A stretch of DNA of 29,081 bases, from contig JBCDCP010000021.1 of NCBI GenBank assembly GCA_039181495.1, positions 1-29,081 of the forward strand. Direction: 5' to 3'. Position numbers and translations under genes: made by a program. This document shows positions 6,725 to 15,767 of this stretch, in pieces. How positions within the stretch are numbered: position 1 is the first letter of the stretch; the number at the start of each line of letters is the position of its first letter. This DNA comes from JBCDCP01 sp039181495 (GTDB lineage Bacteria > Pseudomonadota > Alphaproteobacteria > Rhizobiales > Tepidamorphaceae). The notes beneath the pieces were generated by a model, which ran no database searches, was not told the DNA's origin, and saw nothing but the letters and a program-made list of their open reading frames with translations.

Positions 6725-7033
6725 ATGGAGATCGGGCTCGGCCACTACCTGACCGTCGCGGCAATCCTGTTCACCTTCGGTGTCTTCGGGATCTTTCTGA
6801 ACCGCAAAAATATCATCGTCATCCTGATGTCGATCGAACTGATCCTCCTGTCGGTGAACATCAACCTCGTGGCCTTCTCAGCCTTCCTCGGTGATCTTGT
6901 GGGGCAGGTGTTCGCGTTGCTGATCCTGACCGTTGCTGCCGCCGAAGCAGCCATTGGCCTGGCCATTCTGGTGGCATTTTTCCGCAACCGCGGCTCGATT
7001 GCGGTCGAAGACGTCAACATGATGCGCGGCTGA
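6725..7033 (+). CDS. nuoK: NADH-quinone oxidoreductase subunit K (NuoK)
   Basis: A 102-residue membrane subunit (ND4L homologue) with three transmembrane helices. The two buried glutamates required for proton transfer are present as E38 (ILMSIELILLSVN) and E74 (TVAAAEAAIGLA). The start at ATG 6725, two bases after the nuoJ stop, gives the standard length. The C-terminal GSIAVEDVNMMRG is the usual NuoK ending. It couples the quinone site region to the antiporter-like subunits encoded next. Confidence 0.97.
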   Translation: MEIGLGHYLTVAAILFTFGVFGIFLNRKNIIVILMSIELILLSVNINLVAFSAFLGDLVGQVFALLILTVAAAEAAIGLAILVAFFRNRGSIAVEDVNMMRG

Positions 7034-7052
7034 CGGGCGGGGAGGGGCAATC

Positions 7053-9035
7053 ATGTACACCGCGATCGTCTTTCTGCCGCTGCTCGGCGCGCTCGTTGCC
7101 GGGCTGTTCGGGCGGATCATTGGCCATCGCCCGGCAGAAGTCGTTACGTCGACATTGCTGGTTGTCGCCGCAGCCCTGTCATGGATCGCATTCTATCAGG
7201 TCGGGTTTGGCCATAGCGTGGGCGACGGCCACAGCGGCACACACGGACCCGAGAGCTTCACGGTCCAGCTCATTCCTTGGATCCAGTCCGGCACCCTCAA
7301 TGTTGACTGGTCGCTGCGCATCGACACGCTGACTGTCGTGATGCTGGTGGTCGTCAACACCGTGTCGGCGCTCGTGCATGTCTACTCGATCGGCTACATG
7401 AGCCACGATCCGCATCGCGCCAGGTTCTTTGCCTATCTGTCGCTATTCACCTTCGCGATGCTGATGCTGGTGACCGCCGACAATCTCATCCAACTGTTCT
7501 TTGGCTGGGAGGGTGTTGGTCTCGCCTCCTACCTGCTGATCGGCTTCTGGTATGAAAAACCAACCGCGAATGCTGCAGCCATTAAGGCGTTTGTGGTCAA
7601 CCGGGTTGGCGATTTTGGCTTCGCACTCGGCATATTTGCGACATTCCTGATCTTCGGCTCAGTCGAGTTCGAGGTGATCTTTGCCAATGTTCCCGAAGTT
7701 GCCGGCCAAACCATCGAATTCATCGGAGGGCAATACGACGCGCTGACGGTGATCGCGCTGCTACTGTTTATGGGTGCGATGGGCAAGTCGGCGCAGTTTC
7801 TGCTGCACACATGGCTGCCCGATGCCATGGAAGGACCGACACCGGTTTCTGCTCTGATTCACGCGGCCACCATGGTGACCGCCGGTGTCTTCCTTGTGGC
7901 CCGGATGTCGCCCGTGTTTGAGTTCGCCCCAACGGCTCTCATTGTGGTGACAGCGGTAGGCGCGATCACTGCCTTCTTCGCGGCCACCGTCGGCTTGGTT
8001 CAGAACGATATCAAGCGGGTGATCGCTTATTCGACCTGCTCGCAGCTTGGCTACATGTTCGTGGCGCTCGGGGTCGGGGCCTATTCGATGGCCATCTTCC
8101 ATCTGTTCACACATGCCTTCTTCAAGGCGCTCTTGTTCCTCGGGGCGGGTTCGGTGATCCACGCGGTTTCCAATGAACAGGACATGCGCAAGATGGGTGG
8201 GCTGTGGCGGCTGATTCCGCTGACCTATACGATGATGATCATCGGCACGCTTGCGCTGACGGGCGTCGGGATTCCCTACATTTTCGGGTTTGCCGGTTTC
8301 TATTCCAAGGATGCCATCATCGAGGCGGCCTATGCGGCCGCCAATCCCGGTGCTCAGTTCGCATTCATCATGGTCGTAGTCGCCGCGCTGATGACGTCAT
8401 TTTATTCGTGGCGCCTGATCTTCATGACATTCCACGGCCGACCGCGCGCCAGTGCCGACGTCATGAGCCATGTGCACGAGTCACCCTATGTGATGACGGT
8501 GCCACTGATCATACTGGCGGTGGGCTCTGTGTTTGCCGGCTTCCTGTTCAAGGCCAGCTTCCTCAACCATCATCCAGAGGAGTTCTGGGGCGCGGCGCTG
8601 TTCTTCGCCGAGACCAACACCATCCTCGACGACTTCCATCAGGTGCCGAAATGGGTGGTGTTCGCACCGGTTGTAATGATGCTGACCGGATTGGCGCTGG
8701 CTTATTGGATGTATGTGCTCCGTCCCGGAATTCCGGCTGCGTTGGCCACCGAGCACGATGTGCTGTACCGGTTCCTGCTCAACAAATGGTACTTTGACGA
8801 GATCTACGACACGATCTTCGTCAAGCCGTCCAAATGGCTGGGGCGGTTTCTCTGGAAATGCGGCGATGGCTGGCTGATTGACGGGTTCGGACCCGATGGT
8901 GTGGCCGCGCGGGTGCGCGATCTGACCGCGCGTGTGGTCCAGATCCAGACCGGATACCTCTACCACTACGCCTTTGCGATGCTGATCGGGATTGCCTTCC
9001 TGATCACCTGGTCGATGTTCGCCGGAGGCGGCTGA
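7053..9035 (+). CDS. nuoL: NADH-quinone oxidoreductase subunit L (NuoL)
   Basis: A 660-residue Mrp-antiporter-like proton-pumping subunit (ND5 homologue) at the distal end of the membrane arm. Key charged residues are present: E153 in LFFGWEGVGLASYLLIGFWY and K245 in GAMGKSAQFLLHTWLPDAME, with the downstream DIKRVIAYSTCSQLGYM motif. The C-terminal part carries the long lateral helix and final anchor helix typical of NuoL. Start ATG 7053 has a strong GGAGGGG site. The stop shares a base with the nuoM ATG, so the two are coupled. Length is within the family range of about 600-690. Confidence 0.97.
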   Translation: MYTAIVFLPLLGALVAGLFGRIIGHRPAEVVTSTLLVVAAALSWIAFYQVGFGHSVGDGHSGTHGPESFTVQLIPWIQSGTLNVDWSLRIDTLTVVMLVVVNTVSALVHVYSIGYMSHDPHRARFFAYLSLFTFAMLMLVTADNLIQLFFGWEGVGLASYLLIGFWYEKPTANAAAIKAFVVNRVGDFGFALGIFATFLIFGSVEFEVIFANVPEVAGQTIEFIGGQYDALTVIALLLFMGAMGKSAQFLLHTWLPDAMEGPTPVSALIHAATMVTAGVFLVARMSPVFEFAPTALIVVTAVGAITAFFAATVGLVQNDIKRVIAYSTCSQLGYMFVALGVGAYSMAIFHLFTHAFFKALLFLGAGSVIHAVSNEQDMRKMGGLWRLIPLTYTMMIIGTLALTGVGIPYIFGFAGFYSKDAIIEAAYAAANPGAQFAFIMVVVAALMTSFYSWRLIFMTFHGRPRASADVMSHVHESPYVMTVPLIILAVGSVFAGFLFKASFLNHHPEEFWGAALFFAETNTILDDFHQVPKWVVFAPVVMMLTGLALAYWMYVLRPGIPAALATEHDVLYRFLLNKWYFDEIYDTIFVKPSKWLGRFLWKCGDGWLIDGFGPDGVAARVRDLTARVVQIQTGYLYHYAFAMLIGIAFLITWSMFAGGG

Positions 9036-10585
9036 TGCTCGACTTTCCTATTCTCTCGATCGTCACCTTCCTGCCCATCGCCGGTGCATTGTTCGTCTGC
9101 GCCATTCGTGGTGACGACGAGGCGGCCGAACGCAATGCGCGGTTCGTTGCGTTGTGGACGACCACGATCACCTTCGCCTTGTCGCTGCTGATCTGGGTCT
9201 ACTTCGATTCCACGACAGACGAATTCCAGTTTGTCGAAGAGGTGGCCTGGCTGGGTGGCGGAATCCAGTATCGGATGGGTGTCGATGGCATATCGATGCT
9301 GTTCGTCATTCTCACCACCTTCCTGATGCCGCTTTGCATTCTGGCGAGCTGGTATTCGATCAAGACGCGCGTGAAAGAGTACATCATCGCGTTTCTGATC
9401 CTCGAAACCCTGATGATCGGGGTGTTCTGCGCGCTCGATCTGGTGCTGTTCTATCTGTTCTTCGAGGGCGGCCTGATCCCGATGTTCATCATCATCGGGG
9501 TGTGGGGTGGGGCGCGGCGCGTCTATGCCAGCTTCAAGTTCTTTCTCTACACGCTGCTCGGTTCGGTGCTGATGCTGCTCGCCATGATGGCGATCTACTG
9601 GGAAGCCGGTACGACCGACATTCGTGCGCTGCTCGAGCATGAGTTCCCGGCCGAAATGCAGACCTGGCTGTGGCTCGCCTTCTTTGCCTCTTTTGCCGTC
9701 AAGATGCCGATGTGGCCGGTTCATACCTGGTTGCCGGATGCGCATGTGGAAGCACCTACGGCCGGCTCGGTCATTCTCGCAGGCATCCTGCTGAAGATGG
9801 GCGGCTATGGCTTCCTGCGCTTTTCATTGCCAATGCTCCCGCTGGCGTCTGACATGTTCGCCCCTCTGGTGTTCGCCCTGAGCGTCATCGCCATCATCTA
9901 CACCTCGCTGGTCGCGCTGATGCAGGAGGACATGAAGAAGCTGATTGCATACTCGTCTGTCGCACATATGGGTTTTGTGACGATGGGCATCTTCACCGGC
10001 ACCATGCAGGGCATCCATGGCGGTGTGTTTCAGATGATCAGCCATGGCATCGTCTCCGGGGCTCTGTTTCTCTGTGTTGGCGTGATCTACGACCGGATGC
10101 ACACGCGCCAGATTGACGCCTATGGCGGCCTCGTGAACCGCATGCCGCTCTATGCCTTTGCCTTCATGGTGTTCACCATGGCCAATGTCGGGCTTCCCGG
10201 CACATCAGGCTTTGTGGGCGAGTTTCTTACCCTTCTGGCCGCTTTTCAGGTCAACACCTGGGTCGCCGTCTTCGCCACGACCGGCGTCATTCTCTCGGCC
10301 GCTTATGCGCTGTGGCTTTATCGCCGCGTGGTTTACGGCGTGCTCGACAAGGACAGCCTGAAGGGGATCCTCGATGTCGATCGCCGTGAGCTGGCAATCC
10401 TCGCGCCACTGATCGTGCTGACGATCCTGTTCGGCGTTTATCCGATGCCGATCCTCGATGTGACCGCGGTCTCGGTCGAAAGCCTCGCTGAGTCGTATCA
10501 GGCCGCCATTGATGCAGCAGCGACGGCAGCAGAGGGCATCGATGCCGCATCCCTTGCTCCTTCCGCTCCAGCCTTTGTTCAATAA
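9035..10585 (+). CDS. nuoM: NADH-quinone oxidoreductase subunit M (NuoM)
   Basis: A 516-residue antiporter-like proton-pumping subunit (ND4 homologue). E144 (LFYLFFEGGLIPMFIIIGVW) occupies the same number as the essential glutamate of the E. coli protein, and K223 lies in AVKMPMWPVHTWLPDAHVEA. The half-channel motif EDMKKLIAYSSVAHMGFV is also intact. The ATG overlaps the nuoL stop by one base. The C-terminal 25 residues are alanine- and serine-rich and extend slightly past the last transmembrane helix, which is common in alphaproteobacteria. The gap to nuoN is eight bases. Confidence 0.97.
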   Translation: MLDFPILSIVTFLPIAGALFVCAIRGDDEAAERNARFVALWTTTITFALSLLIWVYFDSTTDEFQFVEEVAWLGGGIQYRMGVDGISMLFVILTTFLMPLCILASWYSIKTRVKEYIIAFLILETLMIGVFCALDLVLFYLFFEGGLIPMFIIIGVWGGARRVYASFKFFLYTLLGSVLMLLAMMAIYWEAGTTDIRALLEHEFPAEMQTWLWLAFFASFAVKMPMWPVHTWLPDAHVEAPTAGSVILAGILLKMGGYGFLRFSLPMLPLASDMFAPLVFALSVIAIIYTSLVALMQEDMKKLIAYSSVAHMGFVTMGIFTGTMQGIHGGVFQMISHGIVSGALFLCVGVIYDRMHTRQIDAYGGLVNRMPLYAFAFMVFTMANVGLPGTSGFVGEFLTLLAAFQVNTWVAVFATTGVILSAAYALWLYRRVVYGVLDKDSLKGILDVDRRELAILAPLIVLTILFGVYPMPILDVTAVSVESLAESYQAAIDAAATAAEGIDAASLAPSAPAFVQ

Positions 10586-10593
10586 CCTCCGCC

Positions 10594-12045
10594 ATGCCAG
10601 CACCCGATCCCATAACCTTCACAACGCTGCTGCTTATCGCACCGGAACTCGTACTTGGCGTCGGGGCGATGGTGCTGTTGATGATCGGTGTTTTCGTCCG
10701 TGAAGGGGCAACTGGCATCGTGACAGCCGGTGCCACGGCACTCCTGTTCTTGGTACTCTTGCTCCTCCAGCTCGCCGCACCCGAGACGCCTGAGAACCTT
10801 TTCGGTGGCAGTCTGATCATCGACCCATTTGCGCGGTTCCTGAAATCACTGACGCTGCTTGGCTCGATTGTCGCGCTGTTCATGTCGATCACTTGGATGA
10901 AGACAGCGCGCATCAACCGGTTCGAGTTTCCAGTTCTGATCGTCCTGGCCACACTCGGCATGCTAATCATGATCTCGGCCAATGATCTGATCGCGGTCTA
11001 TATGGGGATCGAGCTGCAGAGCCTGGCGCTGTATGTGATTGCCGCTATTCAGCGCGACTCGACCAAGGCTACTGAGGCCGGCCTGAAATACTTCATTCTT
11101 GGCGCACTGTCTTCGGGCATGCTGCTCTATGGCGCGTCGCTCGTTTATGGCTTCACCGGCACCGTCGAGTTGACCAAGATCGCACAGGCTGCAGGCGGTG
11201 GGGACGCATCTCTGGGGCTTATCTTTGGCCTAGCCTTCCTGATCGCCGGTTTCGCTTTCAAGGTGTCGGCCGTACCATTCCACATGTGGACACCGGATGT
11301 GTATGAAGGTGCGCCCACCCCGATAACGGCATTCTTCGCAGCTGCGCCGAAAATCGCAGCCATGGCCGTATTCATTCGGGTGCTGGTGCAAGGTTTCCCG
11401 GCCATAACCACCGAATGGCAGCAGATTGTTGTCTTTGTCTCGATTGCATCGATGGTGCTCGGAGCTTTTGCGGCCATCGGCCAGACCAATATCAAGCGCC
11501 TGATGGCCTATTCCTCTATCGGTCATATGGGATTTGCCCTTGTTGGGCTTGCCGCCGGCAGCGAAGCCGGTGTGAGCGGTACGATCATCTATCTCGCGAT
11601 TTATCTCGCAATGACGCTTGGCACCTTTGCCTGCATCCTGGGCATGCGCCGATCCGATGCCGCCGTCGAGGAGATCGAAGACCTGGCAGGGCTCGCACGG
11701 ACCGATGGTCTGAAGGCACTGATCCTTGCAGCGCTACTATTCTCTCTGGCCGGAATTCCGCCGCTTGCCGGGTTCTTCGGCAAGTATTTTGTGTTCCTCG
11801 CGGCGATCGAAGCGGAGCTTTATCCACTGGCTGTGATTGGCGTTCTGGCCAGTGTGGTGGGCGCCTATTACTATCTGCGGATTATCAAGATCATGTATTT
11901 CGACGAACTGGCTCCCGGTTTTGACAAAACGCCCTTCGAGCTGCGCACGGTTATGGTCATTTCCGGTTTGTTTGTCGTCTTGTTCGCGTTCTACCCGAGC
12001 CCCGTGACCGTGGCGGCCGATGCCGCTGCGAAAGCGCTGTTCTGA
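10594..12045 (+). CDS. nuoN: NADH-quinone oxidoreductase subunit N (NuoN)
   Basis: A 483-residue antiporter-like subunit (ND2 homologue) placed between NuoK and NuoM in the membrane arm. The conserved glutamate is E140 (AVYMGIELQSLALYVIAA) and the lysine is K223 (AFKVSAVPFHMWTPDVYEGA). The motif TNIKRLMAYSSIGHMGFALV is complete. It closes the nuo gene set; the stop at 12043-12045 is 13 bases before the birA ATG. Transcription probably reads on into birA and rnj, since no terminator-like hairpin with a T-run is seen. Confidence 0.97.
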   Translation: MPAPDPITFTTLLLIAPELVLGVGAMVLLMIGVFVREGATGIVTAGATALLFLVLLLLQLAAPETPENLFGGSLIIDPFARFLKSLTLLGSIVALFMSITWMKTARINRFEFPVLIVLATLGMLIMISANDLIAVYMGIELQSLALYVIAAIQRDSTKATEAGLKYFILGALSSGMLLYGASLVYGFTGTVELTKIAQAAGGGDASLGLIFGLAFLIAGFAFKVSAVPFHMWTPDVYEGAPTPITAFFAAAPKIAAMAVFIRVLVQGFPAITTEWQQIVVFVSIASMVLGAFAAIGQTNIKRLMAYSSIGHMGFALVGLAAGSEAGVSGTIIYLAIYLAMTLGTFACILGMRRSDAAVEEIEDLAGLARTDGLKALILAALLFSLAGIPPLAGFFGKYFVFLAAIEAELYPLAVIGVLASVVGAYYYLRIIKIMYFDELAPGFDKTPFELRTVMVISGLFVVLFAFYPSPVTVAADAAAKALF

Positions 12046-12058
12046 TAAGGTGGCGGGG

Positions 12059-12844
12059 ATGATCGCGACCCAAGTTTCGCACTCCTGTCCACGGCGCCAC
12101 CTCACTTCCACAGCGTCCACCAATGGTGAAGCCCTCGACTGGTCTCGTCTCGACGCACCCGATGGCGCATGGGTCACCGCTGAGGAACAAACCGCAGGGC
12201 GGGGCAGGGCAGGGCGAGCCTGGCATTCGCCGCGCGGCAATCTCTATGCCAGTGCGATTTTGCGTGACGTTGGCCCATCCGCATCATGGCCAAAGTTGGG
12301 CTTTGTCTGCGGACTGGCATTGTATGAGGCGCTTGGCGCCCTGGCGCCGGAACTCACCGGTCGGCTGAAGCTCAAATGGCCAAATGATCTGTTGGTCGAT
12401 GGACAGAAACTCAGCGGTGTTCTGTTGGAGACCCACGATATCAGCCACCGCGCGGGGGAGCCGGACTTCGTCGTGATTGCAGGTTTTGGCGTGAACGTCA
12501 TGACGCATCCCTCAGAAACGCCTTACCCGGTGACCAGTCTGCTAAACCTCGGGATCGATCTTGGCCCTGATGTGATTTGGCGGGAGTTATGCGCGTCACT
12601 AGCAAGACTGCGCGAGCTGTACCGGGATCAGGGTTTTGCGCCGATCCGGAAGGCCTGGAACCTGCATGCCCAAGGCATCGAACGCCCGGTCCGCGTAGAG
12701 CCTCCGAAGGGTGCGGTACTGGAGGGGCTTTTCCGCGGCATCGACGATGATGGTGCCCTGCTTGTGGAGATGGCGGATCGCCAGATGCGCACGATTCGCA
12801 CCGCCGATGTTCTGTTCGCCGGCCAAGAACGCTCGGTGGCCTGA
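12059..12844 (+). CDS. birA: Biotin--[acetyl-CoA-carboxylase] ligase (BirA, ligase-only form)
   Basis: A 261-residue enzyme that makes biotinyl-AMP and transfers biotin to carboxylase carrier domains. Visible motifs are the adenylate-binding loop GRGRAGR (residues 47-53), KWPNDLLVDGQKLSGVLLE with the biotin-contacting lysine K117, and a short C-terminal SH3-like domain. The N-terminal winged-helix repressor domain of the enterobacterial protein is absent, so this form cannot act as the classical bio-operon repressor. The start at ATG 12059 is behind GGTGGCGGGG; a longer frame from 12020 overlaps nuoN and is not favoured. The stop abuts the GTG of rnj. The place between nuoN and rnj is the alphaproteobacterial standard. 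Confidence 0.95.
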   Translation: MIATQVSHSCPRRHLTSTASTNGEALDWSRLDAPDGAWVTAEEQTAGRGRAGRAWHSPRGNLYASAILRDVGPSASWPKLGFVCGLALYEALGALAPELTGRLKLKWPNDLLVDGQKLSGVLLETHDISHRAGEPDFVVIAGFGVNVMTHPSETPYPVTSLLNLGIDLGPDVIWRELCASLARLRELYRDQGFAPIRKAWNLHAQGIERPVRVEPPKGAVLEGLFRGIDDDGALLVEMADRQMRTIRTADVLFAGQERSVA

Positions 12845-14533
12845 GTGAACGACCCGGACCGCGCCGACAATCAAGACAGCCTCGTATTTGTGCCACTCGG
12901 CGGTGTTGGCGAGATTGGCATGAATCTCGCGCTGTATGGCTATGGCAAACCAGACAACTGGCAGTGGATCATGGTCGACTGCGGCGTAACATTCGCCGCC
13001 GAAGAGCACATGCCAGGCGTTGATCTGGTGTTTCCCGACATCAGCTTTGTCGAAGAAGAACGCGCCAACCTGCTTGGGGTGGTTCTCACCCACGCGCATG
13101 AAGACCATTACGGTGCGCTGCCTGACTTATGGCCGCGCATCGGCGCCCCAGTTTATGCCACACCATTCACCGCCAGCATGCTGGAAGCCAAAATTGCTGG
13201 CGAGAGGGGCCGAGAACCCGTTCCGGTCAAGGAAGTCGAGCTTGGTGCAACCATCTCTCTAGGCCCTTTCGAGATTGAGCTGGTGACGGTGGCTCATTCG
13301 ATTCCGGAGCCAAACGCCCTGGCCATCACAACGCCCCTTGGAACGGTGGTGCATACCGGCGACTGGAAGCTCGACCCGGAGCCTCTGATCGGCGAGCCGA
13401 CCAATGCCAAACGTCTTGAAGAGATCGGTGCCAAGGGCTGCCGGGCAATCATCTGTGATTCAACAAATGTGCTGCGCGAAGGTACTTCGCCGAGCGAAGG
13501 TGATGTTGCCCGCGGACTGAAACAGGTCATTGCCGAAGCGCCCGGGCGGGTCGCGGTGACCTGCTTTGCATCCAATCTCGCGCGCATCCAGGCGGTGGCC
13601 GATGCCGCTGCCGATTGCGATCGTGACGTGGTGGTCGTTGGCCGCGCCATGCATCGGGTCATTTCCGTGGGACGTATGCTGGGGCTGCTGAACGAACGCG
13701 CCCGCTTCGTCGATGAGAGTGCATTTGGCTATCTGCCGCCAGACAAGGCTGTCCTGCTTTGTACCGGGTCGCAGGGCGAGCCAAGAGCGGCCTTGACCCG
13801 GATCGCCTATGACCGCCACCAGAGCATCTCATTCTCGCCAGGTGATCGATTGATCTACTCGGCTCGGGTGATACCCGGAAATGATCGGGAGGTGGGATCG
13901 GTACTTAATGCGCTGGTCGATCGCGGCGTTGAGGTCATTACCGATCGCGATGCACTTGTGCATGTCTCTGGGCATCCGCGCCGCGGCGAACTTAAACAGA
14001 TGTATGACTGGCTGAAGCCCGAGGTGGCGGTCCCGGTTCATGGCGAAGCGGTCCATCTCCACGCCCATGCGCATTTCGCGCGCGAAGCGGGGATCAGCGA
14101 AGTTGTCGAGGCGCGCAATGGCGACATGATCCGACTCGCGCCCGGCCCGGCGGGAAAAATCGACGAGACACGTTCTGGCCGAATTATCAAGGATGGCCAA
14201 CTTGTCCTGTCGGAGCAGGACTCGTCTGTGCGCGAGCGGCGCAAGCTGGCGCGGGTCGGTTTGATAACGGTCGCCTTTGCGATAGATGGCTCCGGTGATC
14301 TTGCCGGAGAGATCGAAGCCGAAATTGATGGTGTGCCGGCTCTTGACCAGGATGGCAACGCGATGATCGATATCACGCTGGATGCCGCCGAAGCCGTTCT
14401 CGCCGGACTGCCGCGAAAACGCCGCATGTCGGCGGACAAACAGCGCGACATCGTCCAGCGCGCGGTGCGTGCGGCTGTGGCTGACGTCTGGGGCAAGAAA
14501 CCGATCGTACACGTCCACGTGGTCGAGATCTGA
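12845..14533 (+). CDS. rnj: Ribonuclease J
   Basis: A 562-residue metallo-beta-lactamase/beta-CASP nuclease acting as 5'-to-3' exoribonuclease and endonuclease in RNA maturation and decay. Metal ligands are visible as H83-x-H85-x-D87-H88 (LTHAHEDHYGALP), H151 and D173 (HTGDWKLDPEP). Further along are the beta-CASP segments CFASNLARIQAVADAA and SGHPRRGELKQMYDWLKPEV, and the late VPVHGEAVHLHAHA histidines. The start is GTG 12845, directly after the birA stop with no clear Shine-Dalgarno, so translation probably depends on coupling. Length matches alphaproteobacterial RNase J. It may instead be labelled as a generic MBL-fold hydrolase by automatic pipelines. Confidence 0.95.
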   Translation: MNDPDRADNQDSLVFVPLGGVGEIGMNLALYGYGKPDNWQWIMVDCGVTFAAEEHMPGVDLVFPDISFVEEERANLLGVVLTHAHEDHYGALPDLWPRIGAPVYATPFTASMLEAKIAGERGREPVPVKEVELGATISLGPFEIELVTVAHSIPEPNALAITTPLGTVVHTGDWKLDPEPLIGEPTNAKRLEEIGAKGCRAIICDSTNVLREGTSPSEGDVARGLKQVIAEAPGRVAVTCFASNLARIQAVADAAADCDRDVVVVGRAMHRVISVGRMLGLLNERARFVDESAFGYLPPDKAVLLCTGSQGEPRAALTRIAYDRHQSISFSPGDRLIYSARVIPGNDREVGSVLNALVDRGVEVITDRDALVHVSGHPRRGELKQMYDWLKPEVAVPVHGEAVHLHAHAHFAREAGISEVVEARNGDMIRLAPGPAGKIDETRSGRIIKDGQLVLSEQDSSVRERRKLARVGLITVAFAIDGSGDLAGEIEAEIDGVPALDQDGNAMIDITLDAAEAVLAGLPRKRRMSADKQRDIVQRAVRAAVADVWGKKPIVHVHVVEI

Positions 14534-14576
14534 CCCGTGAGATGCACGGCGTACGGCAGTCGGGAAAGGAAGAAGA

Positions 14577-14981
14577 ATGATTGGTCGGCTCAACCATGTC
14601 GCTATCGCAGTACCGGACATAGAGGCTGCAACTGCGGTTTATCGTGACTCACTCGGTGCGGAGGTTTCCGAGATCGTCGCGCAACCTGATCACGGCGTTT
14701 CAACGGTTTTTATCACTCTGCCGAACACCAAGATCGAATTGCTCGAACCCTATGGTGAGGACTCTCCAATCGCCAAGTTTCTCGAACGCAATGGCGATGG
14801 CGGAATTCATCATATCTGCTACGAAGTCGATGACATTCTGGCGGCGCGTGACCAGCTCACCGGTCAGGGCGCACGTGTGCTGGGAAGTGGAGACCCAAAG
14901 ATCGGTGCGCACGGCAAACCAGTGCTGTTTCTTCACCCCAAGGATTTCTGCGGCACTCTTGTTGAACTGGAACAGGCATAG
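14577..14981 (+). CDS. mce: Methylmalonyl-CoA epimerase
   Basis: A 134-residue vicinal-oxygen-chelate (glyoxalase-fold) enzyme that interconverts (S)- and (R)-methylmalonyl-CoA between propionyl-CoA carboxylase and methylmalonyl-CoA mutase. Two beta-alpha-beta-beta-beta modules are visible. Likely metal ligands are H7 (GRLNHVAIAVPD), H79 (DGGIHHICYEVDD) and E130 (DFCGTLVELEQ). ATG 14577 follows a good GGGAAAGGA site. It lies 43 nt after rnj and three bases before the DUF1467 gene. Neighbouring birA charges the biotin-dependent propionyl-CoA carboxylase of the same pathway, though that link may be incidental. Confidence 0.93.
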   Translation: MIGRLNHVAIAVPDIEAATAVYRDSLGAEVSEIVAQPDHGVSTVFITLPNTKIELLEPYGEDSPIAKFLERNGDGGIHHICYEVDDILAARDQLTGQGARVLGSGDPKIGAHGKPVLFLHPKDFCGTLVELEQA

Positions 14982-14984
14982 CCA

Positions 14985-15254
14985 ATGACGATTACAGCCG
15001 GGTTGGCGATCTACTTCATCATCTGGTGGGTGGTGCTGTTCACCGTGCTTCCGGTCGGTGTTCGGCCGCAGTCGGATCAGGGCGACATTGTGCCCGGCTC
15101 GGCGCCAAGCGCACCGGTAAACGTGAGTCTCGGCCGCAAAGCGATCTGGACCACAATTATCGCGTCCATCGTCTTCGGCGCGTTTTTTCTGATCTACGAG
15201 ACCGGAATCATCGGGCTCGACGATGTGCCATTCCTGCCGCGATTCGAGCACTGA
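14985..15254 (+). CDS. DUF1467 family membrane protein
   Basis: An 89-residue protein with two transmembrane helices (about residues 4-24 and 53-72) separated by a polar loop rich in Gly, Pro and Ser. The start MTITAGLAIYFIIWWVVLFT and the LPVGVRPQ motif are characteristic of DUF1467, a family restricted largely to alphaproteobacteria and usually found beside proS. The function is unknown. ATG 14985 comes three bases after the mce stop. It ends the birA-rnj-mce run, and a long non-coding spacer follows. Confidence 0.9.
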   Translation: MTITAGLAIYFIIWWVVLFTVLPVGVRPQSDQGDIVPGSAPSAPVNVSLGRKAIWTTIIASIVFGAFFLIYETGIIGLDDVPFLPRFEH

Positions 15255-15767
15255 AACCGCGAGTCGGAATCTTGCAGGCGGGCTCTGAAGCTTAACTACA
15301 AAAGAAAAAAGCAGGTCGATCCGGAAGCGGTGGCAATCAGGTCGTTTGCCGGTGCTGGGATCATACCTGCCATTGGAGGCCTATTTGAAAGGCCTAAAGC
15401 AGCAATTTGTTGAGAGTTTTCTTTATGTCAGCGCTTCAGTAACGGCCTCCAAGCTTGGTCATACTTGCGTCGACCATGTGGACCTGCTCCTCCCGAGACT
15501 TGGGCCACCTCAAAGGGCGATTGTCCCACCTGTGATTGTGTTTTCCAATCTGCAGATGCGCCTCTTATTTGTGCAAGTCACGATACTCATTTAGGCAACG
15601 AATGCAACAGTTTGTCACAATCTGAAAACATGCGTGCACGGGGCTCGTTGGCGTGTCATCGGCGACACCGGCGCTTTGCTCTTGCGCTTTGACCGGGTTT
15701 GCGCATTGTCGCTTTGAAACCTCATGGGCCGCCGGCCCGCATTCCTCAGCTGCCAGCGGAGTTGTTC
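15255..15767 (+). other. 513-nt spacer between DUF1467 and proS, no convincing gene
   Basis: The stretch is more AT-rich than its surroundings, especially 15290-15640. Frames at 15346-15594 and 15465-15692 are open but resemble no protein family; the second is cysteine-rich. Visible items are a hairpin with AGGCCT arms (15377-15382 and 15390-15395), a short GTGTC/GACAC stem near 15654-15669, and a tight GGGCC-GCC-GGCCC hairpin (15726-15738) in the proS leader. TTGACC (15689-15694) with CTTTGA 17 nt on is a weak promoter candidate for proS. The spacer may hold a promoter or a small RNA, but nothing can be claimed firmly. Confidence 0.5.

Noticed and set aside
15346..15594. An 82-codon frame in the proS spacer
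   Set aside because: It starts with TTG, has no ribosome-binding site and matches no family I know; probably chance.
15465..15692. A 75-codon frame with several cysteines (GDCPTCDCVF) in the proS spacer
   Set aside because: The cysteine spacing fits no known zinc finger or ferredoxin, and no start signal is seen.
15600..15767. A T-box leader before proS
   Set aside because: T-boxes are not expected in this lineage, and neither the T-box consensus nor a terminator is visible.
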